A stretch of 64,000 nucleotides of DNA from NCBI GenBank assembly GCA_004144175.1, contig SEFT01000003.1, positions 62,001-126,000 of the forward strand, read 5' to 3'. This stretch comes from Sphingobacteriales bacterium (GTDB lineage: Bacteria > Bacteroidota > Bacteroidia > Chitinophagales > Chitinophagaceae). How positions within the stretch are numbered: the stretch's first letter is position 1; the number at the start of each line of letters is the position of its first letter. The position numbers were made by a program, and so were the translations under genes. This document shows positions 60,269-64,000 of the stretch, piece after piece. The notes under the pieces are model-generated. The model made no database searches and was not told the DNA's origin. It saw only the letters and a list, made by a program, of their open reading frames with translations.

Positions 60269-61936
60269 ATGAAAAGGATAGTTCTACTTATCCTATGCCT
60301 ATGGGCATGGGCACCCGACACTTTTGCTCAGGTCTTTACCCAGCATATTGCTTCCCAGTATCAATGCCAGAAGATGCTTTATCAATACAACATCAGCAAA
60401 CGCGATACTGGCCTGTCTGTCAAAACTTTCTTGGGTGATGGTAATGATACGACCCTTTACCTCACCGATACACAGGATCATGCATATTTCACTTACGACT
60501 ACGCTGCCGCAGGCGTCTATACCATTACATCGGTACTATACAGAAGCGGTATTCCTGCTGATACAGTAACTGATAACCTGGATGCGTATTGTGAATTCGT
60601 TGTGCTCACCTCATACATAGACCAAAACAGCAACTGTACACCCGACTACTCTGAAGGGTTGACGAGGGACACCACGCAGGTGGAGGTAGATTCAGCAGGA
60701 ACCATTATCGATACAGTATCTTTCAAAGGGGCAGTCGAGTACAAAACTACGCCTGGCACGACATATAAATTCAGGCACATAAGTGCCCCGCTGGGTACCA
60801 TCTTTGCCTGCCCCTCATCAGGCATCATCACTATTACAACGCCTGTTAGCGGCTTTGCAGGATTTGTACCATTTGGATATACCTGTAACAACACAACGCT
60901 ATATGATCTTGGAGTAGAAATGACCAACAGGTTCCGTCCGGTAAATACGTCGCAAATATTTATACTGGCCACCAACAATGGCTGTGGCGTAAAGAATGCT
61001 GATGTAACACTTACACTTAGCAGCAAGTATAAATACAAGTCGGCAAGCCCTGCCCCTACAAGCGTCAGCGGACAGGTAATTACATGGAATGTCAATGTAT
61101 CTAACTCGCATAGCGAACCACTGGTACTATGGTTAGATACGGCAGCCGTCGTTAATCTTGGCGATACGGTTTGTAATTCCGTCACCATAACGCCTGTCAT
61201 CGGGGATGCCAACCCTTCTGATAACACGCTAAGCCAATGCGACCCCGTAGTAGCCGCATGGGACCCCAACGACAAGATAGTAACCCCGGCAGGCGACATT
61301 GCGTCTGGTACAAGACTCACCTATACGATCAACTTTGAGAACCTCGGTGGCGATACGGCTTTTAATATACACATACTCGACACCTTGTCGCAACATGTAG
61401 ACCCGGCGTCGCTGGAAGTGATCAGCTCATCGCATACGATGATGAAGCGGCTTGTAAAAAATAACATTGGTAAGACCATCGTGAAATTCGACTTCCCGGA
61501 CATACACCTTCCCGATTCAAACTCGAAACGCTACAATAAAGGTTTTGTAAGTTATAGCATCCGCACGAAGACCGGCTTGCCCTACTACACACCCATAACA
61601 AACAGGGCCGGTATCTACTTCGACATCAACCCTGTGGTGCTCACGAACTATGCGTACAACAGAATAGCAGCACCGGCGGGCATACAAGATGCGACAGGTA
61701 GCGACAGGCTGATTGTATATCCAAATCCTGCAGCCGACCTGTTAACCATAGTAGATGAGCATGGAAATTACCGGGCTTTGAAACTAGTCAACAATCTGGG
61801 GCAGACGGTCATTGAGCGGGAAACGGATGGTGACCGCATGGTACGAATAGATATGAAACAATTGCAACCAGGAATCTATTACATACAGGCCATTGGCAAA
61901 AATGGAACTGTTCACAAAAAAATAGAAAAGTTATAG
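60269..61936 (+). CDS. T9SS surface protein with DUF7619 domain
   Basis: 555 residues from MKRIVLLILCLWAWAPDTFAQ; the upstream in-frame part is an untranslated leader. Body: N-terminal beta-rich segment, then a DUF7619-like module beginning AWDPNDKIVTPAGDI (about 366) and continuing through GIYFDINPVVLTNYAYNRI, then a T9SS type A sorting domain from about 482 (DRLIVYPNPAADLLTIV, MKQLQPGIYYIQAI). The DPNDK/DUF7619 module precedes the sorting domain in many surface proteins of this phylum. A large secreted adhesin-like protein is likely. Terminator follows. Confidence 0.87.
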   Translation: MKRIVLLILCLWAWAPDTFAQVFTQHIASQYQCQKMLYQYNISKRDTGLSVKTFLGDGNDTTLYLTDTQDHAYFTYDYAAAGVYTITSVLYRSGIPADTVTDNLDAYCEFVVLTSYIDQNSNCTPDYSEGLTRDTTQVEVDSAGTIIDTVSFKGAVEYKTTPGTTYKFRHISAPLGTIFACPSSGIITITTPVSGFAGFVPFGYTCNNTTLYDLGVEMTNRFRPVNTSQIFILATNNGCGVKNADVTLTLSSKYKYKSASPAPTSVSGQVITWNVNVSNSHSEPLVLWLDTAAVVNLGDTVCNSVTITPVIGDANPSDNTLSQCDPVVAAWDPNDKIVTPAGDIASGTRLTYTINFENLGGDTAFNIHILDTLSQHVDPASLEVISSSHTMMKRLVKNNIGKTIVKFDFPDIHLPDSNSKRYNKGFVSYSIRTKTGLPYYTPITNRAGIYFDINPVVLTNYAYNRIAAPAGIQDATGSDRLIVYPNPAADLLTIVDEHGNYRALKLVNNLGQTVIERETDGDRMVRIDMKQLQPGIYYIQAIGKNGTVHKKIEKL

Positions 61937-61953
61937 ACAATCTGACTACAGAC

Positions 61954-61986
61954 ATAGGGGCCGCTCAGTGCGGCCCCTATACTTTT
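61954..61986 (+). terminator. Terminator of the T9SS gene
   Basis: Perfect 11-bp stem ataggggccgc / gcggcccctat with loop tcagt, then acttttc. It begins 18 bp past the stop. Confidence 0.9.
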
Positions 61987-62262
61987 CATCTGGTGGCATG
62001 CAGATGCCTGAAAGTTGCAACTGGATTTGATCAATGCGGCAGCTTGGAACAAGCATACACTTAATCCGTTTTAGAAAATATGGCTTGGCCATGTGTATGT
62101 CGACAAATGCTAACAAAGAAATAAGGTACTCCTTGAAAGGAAATGCGTACCTTTATATCATATCTAACGGCGTTTAGCCGGGCGGTTCGGACAGATTGGG
62201 CCATTAAGCTGTTCTTCACTATTGCCATTGCCTGATCAAATATTAAACCGAGCCGTTTCTTA
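61987..62262. other. Intergenic region, nothing recognised
   Basis: About 276 bases between the T9SS terminator and two tandem small genes. It must hold the promoter of those genes, but no good -33/-7 pair was found. A minus-strand frame (62061-62276) has no features of a real gene. Confidence 0.5.
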
Positions 62263-62481
62263 ATGGAAATAATCAAAGTACTTACGTTTATTCAAAGCCT
62301 GGCCAGTCCCGGAGACAGCGCTTTACCTATCGACAAATTAAAGCGGGTTCCGCATTCGGGGTTAGACGAAAACAAAATCGACGACGTAATTGACGGCCTT
62401 GCGTTAAAAGGCTATCTCACAAAGCATGGAGATACCATAATACTTACGCACAAAGGAAAGTCCGCCATTACCAGCCTTTAA
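62263..62481 (+). CDS. Microprotein A, winged-helix-like
   Basis: 72 residues. The pattern LTFIQSLASPGDSALPIDKL, then ENKIDDVIDGLALKGYLTKHG, then IILTHKGKSAI has the order helix, helix, recognition helix, beta wing of a minimal winged-helix DNA-binding domain. Homologous over its whole length to the next gene (29 bp downstream). No larger domain. DNA binding is inference. Confidence 0.65.
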   Translation: MEIIKVLTFIQSLASPGDSALPIDKLKRVPHSGLDENKIDDVIDGLALKGYLTKHGDTIILTHKGKSAITSL

Positions 62482-62510
62482 TGTGTTACCTTTACCGCTA
62501 CACCGTGTAA

Positions 62511-62720
62511 ATGACAGACCTAGTCAAGATCCTCGCCAGCATTAAAAGCCTCACTAAAAAGGGGTTTACTATAATAAATGCGAGAACAATATCGATTGAC
62601 AGCGGCATCGCTGCGCGGGAACTCGAATTGTTAATGCTGGGCCTAGATGCCAAAGGCTATATTTCTGTTACATCTGCAGGTATGGTATCACTTACGAGAA
62701 AGGGGATGGAAGCGATTTAG
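62511..62720 (+). CDS. Microprotein B, winged-helix-like paralogue
   Basis: 69 residues. Aligns by eye with the preceding gene: LASIKSLTKKG, SGIAARELELLMLGLDAKGYISV, VSLTRKGMEAI match LTFIQSLASPG, SGLDENKIDDVIDGLALKGYLTK, IILTHKGKSAI. A tandem duplication. Minimal winged-helix fold; the role is unknown. It ends 33 bp before the convergent DUF4350-like gene's stop. Confidence 0.65.
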   Translation: MTDLVKILASIKSLTKKGFTIINARTISIDSGIAARELELLMLGLDAKGYISVTSAGMVSLTRKGMEAI

Positions 62721-62753
62721 CAAAACCTCCATACAAGCACTACATATTACCGC

Positions 62754-63659
62754 CTACTTCGCAAGCCACTCTAGTATACTAGTCAGCAATCTTATGTTGT
62801 TAGGTGCATACGGCGCATTCAGGCCTATCCTTACATCGCCGACCCGCTGTGCTGTAAACATGGCTGCCTCTCCTGCCGCTACTACTTTGCCCTTGCCATA
62901 CGTAGTATAGGCAAGTTGGCTCATACCGCCGGCAGGTAGCATTTTCATTTCATTGCTAAACTCCCAGGCTACCTCGGGCATCAGCACCATATAGGCAGGG
63001 TCAAAGGTGAGTACCGAAGTGGCGCCAGCCGGTATGCCAAAAGCCTGCCCAGTAAAAGTGACGATACTATCTATAGGCTGGTGCATATTAGTTAGCTCAC
63101 TATGCAACAGTGTGCTATCGGCATAGGTAAACAGATCAAATTTTCTCCTTGGCCGGCACATGGCAAAGCCGTCATTAAAAGTAAAACCAAACGAGGCAGC
63201 CAAGCCAGCAGCCGCCCCTGCAAATGGCATATGGTCGGCTATTAGAAACAGGCTTCCGCCATCATGCACCCAGTTATTTATTGCTTTTACTTCTTCGGAT
63301 GTGAAGGCAGGTTGCACAGGCTGTTTCCAGCTATCTACATTTTGTGCATTCAGTGCATTAGCTATTACCAATATCTTAATGCTCTTCAGGTCCTGTGCTT
63401 CTATCTTACCCGCCCGGCTGTGTACACGGAAGCCGTGCATATGCGCCACCTTACCAAAAGGGGCAAACTTATCATCCAGCGTATGGAAGTTATGATGCCC
63501 TCCATCTACCACCACGGTAGGGCCCTTTTCTTTATCATAGATTGGCTGGCTGATGACAGGAGTATATTCACTATCCACTACCTGTTGCGGCTGTGCCTGT
63601 GCGGCAAATGGCATGCAAAGAAATATCGCAGATACAATTAATTGCTTAAGCTGTTTCAT
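62754..63659 (-). CDS. Exported DUF4350-like protein
   Basis: 301 residues. Signal peptide MKQLKQLIVSAIFLCMPFAAQAQ. The body is a GATase1/DUF4350-like alpha-beta fold: KGPTVVVDGGHHNFHTLDD, ILVIANALNAQN, EVKAINNWVHDGGSLFLIADHMPFAGAA, and GKVVAAGEAAMFTAQRVG. The nucleophile cysteine of active amidotransferases is not present at the expected turn, so a binding or scaffolding role is likelier. Convergent with the microprotein genes. Confidence 0.75.
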   Translation of the reverse strand: MKQLKQLIVSAIFLCMPFAAQAQPQQVVDSEYTPVISQPIYDKEKGPTVVVDGGHHNFHTLDDKFAPFGKVAHMHGFRVHSRAGKIEAQDLKSIKILVIANALNAQNVDSWKQPVQPAFTSEEVKAINNWVHDGGSLFLIADHMPFAGAAAGLAASFGFTFNDGFAMCRPRRKFDLFTYADSTLLHSELTNMHQPIDSIVTFTGQAFGIPAGATSVLTFDPAYMVLMPEVAWEFSNEMKMLPAGGMSQLAYTTYGKGKVVAAGEAAMFTAQRVGDVRIGLNAPYAPNNIRLLTSILEWLAK

Positions 63660-63850
63660 TTTCGTTTGTTTGAATGAAATAACACATAAGACTTTTATGC
63701 ATCGTAAACGTATGCATTATTATTTCCCGAAACAATTCTTGTTTTACCATGTTGTCATCTGGCTTGATAGAACAGCCAATCTGTACGATCGTTAATGTAC
63801 ACGCTACATCACCTGCGTAAGCAGTCATAACGCTCTAAAGAACTGCATAG
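63660..63850. other. Upstream region of the DUF4350-like gene
   Basis: About 190 bases without a recognised gene. It should contain the minus-strand promoter of the DUF4350-like gene. No good TAnnTTTG match was found close to the start. Confidence 0.4.
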
Positions 63851-64000
63851 CACGATTTTTACGCCCTGCATATCACACAACCGGATCCGTATGCCGGACT
63901 TGCACTATACGATGATATTATGCACAGAACCATTGAACTAGCCATTGAACATGATAAATCAGCTATAATACAGCAAGCGCTGATACGAAACCCGTATGTA
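63851..64000 (+). pseudogene. Partial frame at the window edge, possible GH4 C-terminal remnant
   Basis: An open frame runs from just after a TAG at 63848-63850 to the end of the window. Reading YAGLALYDD, then TIELAIEHDKSAIIQQALIRNPYV, it resembles the C-terminal block of family 4 glycoside hydrolases (TVEAAL.GDR..ALQALLLNPLV). The first in-frame ATG is at 63920, which cuts into the homologous part, and there is no frame for the main body of the enzyme. Either a decayed fragment or an unrelated gene beginning at 63920. The window ends inside it. Confidence 0.3.

Noticed and set aside
60646-61320. 224-codon minus-strand frame inside the T9SS/DUF7619 gene
   Set aside because: Ser/Thr/Val-rich mirror of a beta-rich surface protein, no promoter or ribosome site.

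Overview
The window comes from a Bacteroidota genome, most likely the Chitinophagaceae/Chitinophagia side. Four proteins end in a type IX secretion (T9SS, type A) sorting domain. Many starts are preceded by the Bacteroidota -33/-7 promoter (TTTG or TTG, about 20 bp, TAnnTTTG). The protein families (DUF4349, DUF4199, DUF885, DUF4878, SpmA-SpmB fusion, ArsR plus AHSA1 pairs) are typical of that phylum. The lineage is inferred from gene content, not from a marker gene. No rRNA, CRISPR array, phage module or intact insertion sequence is visible.

Layout. 0-5 kb: a T9SS LamG protein, a lipoprotein, a GbsR/MarR-type regulator with two tandem paralogous membrane proteins, and an A/T-rich orphan gene. 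5-9 kb: housekeeping genes ahcY, dapA and accA, then tRNA-Asp followed by a small GIY-YIG nuclease gene whose stop codon lies inside a second, scrambled copy of the tRNA. 9-18 kb: an NTF2-like protein, an SDR with a divergent HxlR regulator, a DMT transporter, an OYE-like flavoenzyme, a Crp/Fnr regulator, an HDAC-like deacylase, a LOG-family protein and an SpmAB fusion. 18-32 kb: many short stress or detoxification-type genes (YiiX-like hydrolase, YdeI, SRPBCC, PAP2, surface di-haem peroxidase, App1-like, pirin, class C hydrolase, CheB domain, ArsR/AHSA1, DUF1801, a membrane LuxR-type protein, TfoX). 32-35 kb: a tight three-gene operon (AlkZ-like winged-helix protein, Cys-His hydrolase-like protein, Fe(II)/2-oxoglutarate oxygenase), then a candidate small RNA. 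35-50 kb: a T9SS protein, patatin, DUF885 peptidase, orphan ABC ATPase, rhomboid plus K+ channel, APC permease, large catalase plus YciF, and a DUF2339/DUF3999-like pair. 50-64 kb: a perfect 28-bp inverted-repeat element, a large TPR-like protein, an ACMSD-like amidohydrolase, thiolase, trans-sulfuration enzyme, two DinB proteins, a T9SS protein with a DUF7619 module, two tandem microproteins and a DUF4350-like protein.

Most of the window is ordinary chromosomal background of short operons. The least explained structures are the tRNA-Asp/GIY-YIG/tRNA-remnant cassette, the possible sRNA near 34.9 kb, the 32.2-34.7 kb operon, the GbsR plus twin-membrane-protein operon and the tandem microproteins near 62.4 kb. 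All functional calls come from reading motifs by eye. No database search was possible.
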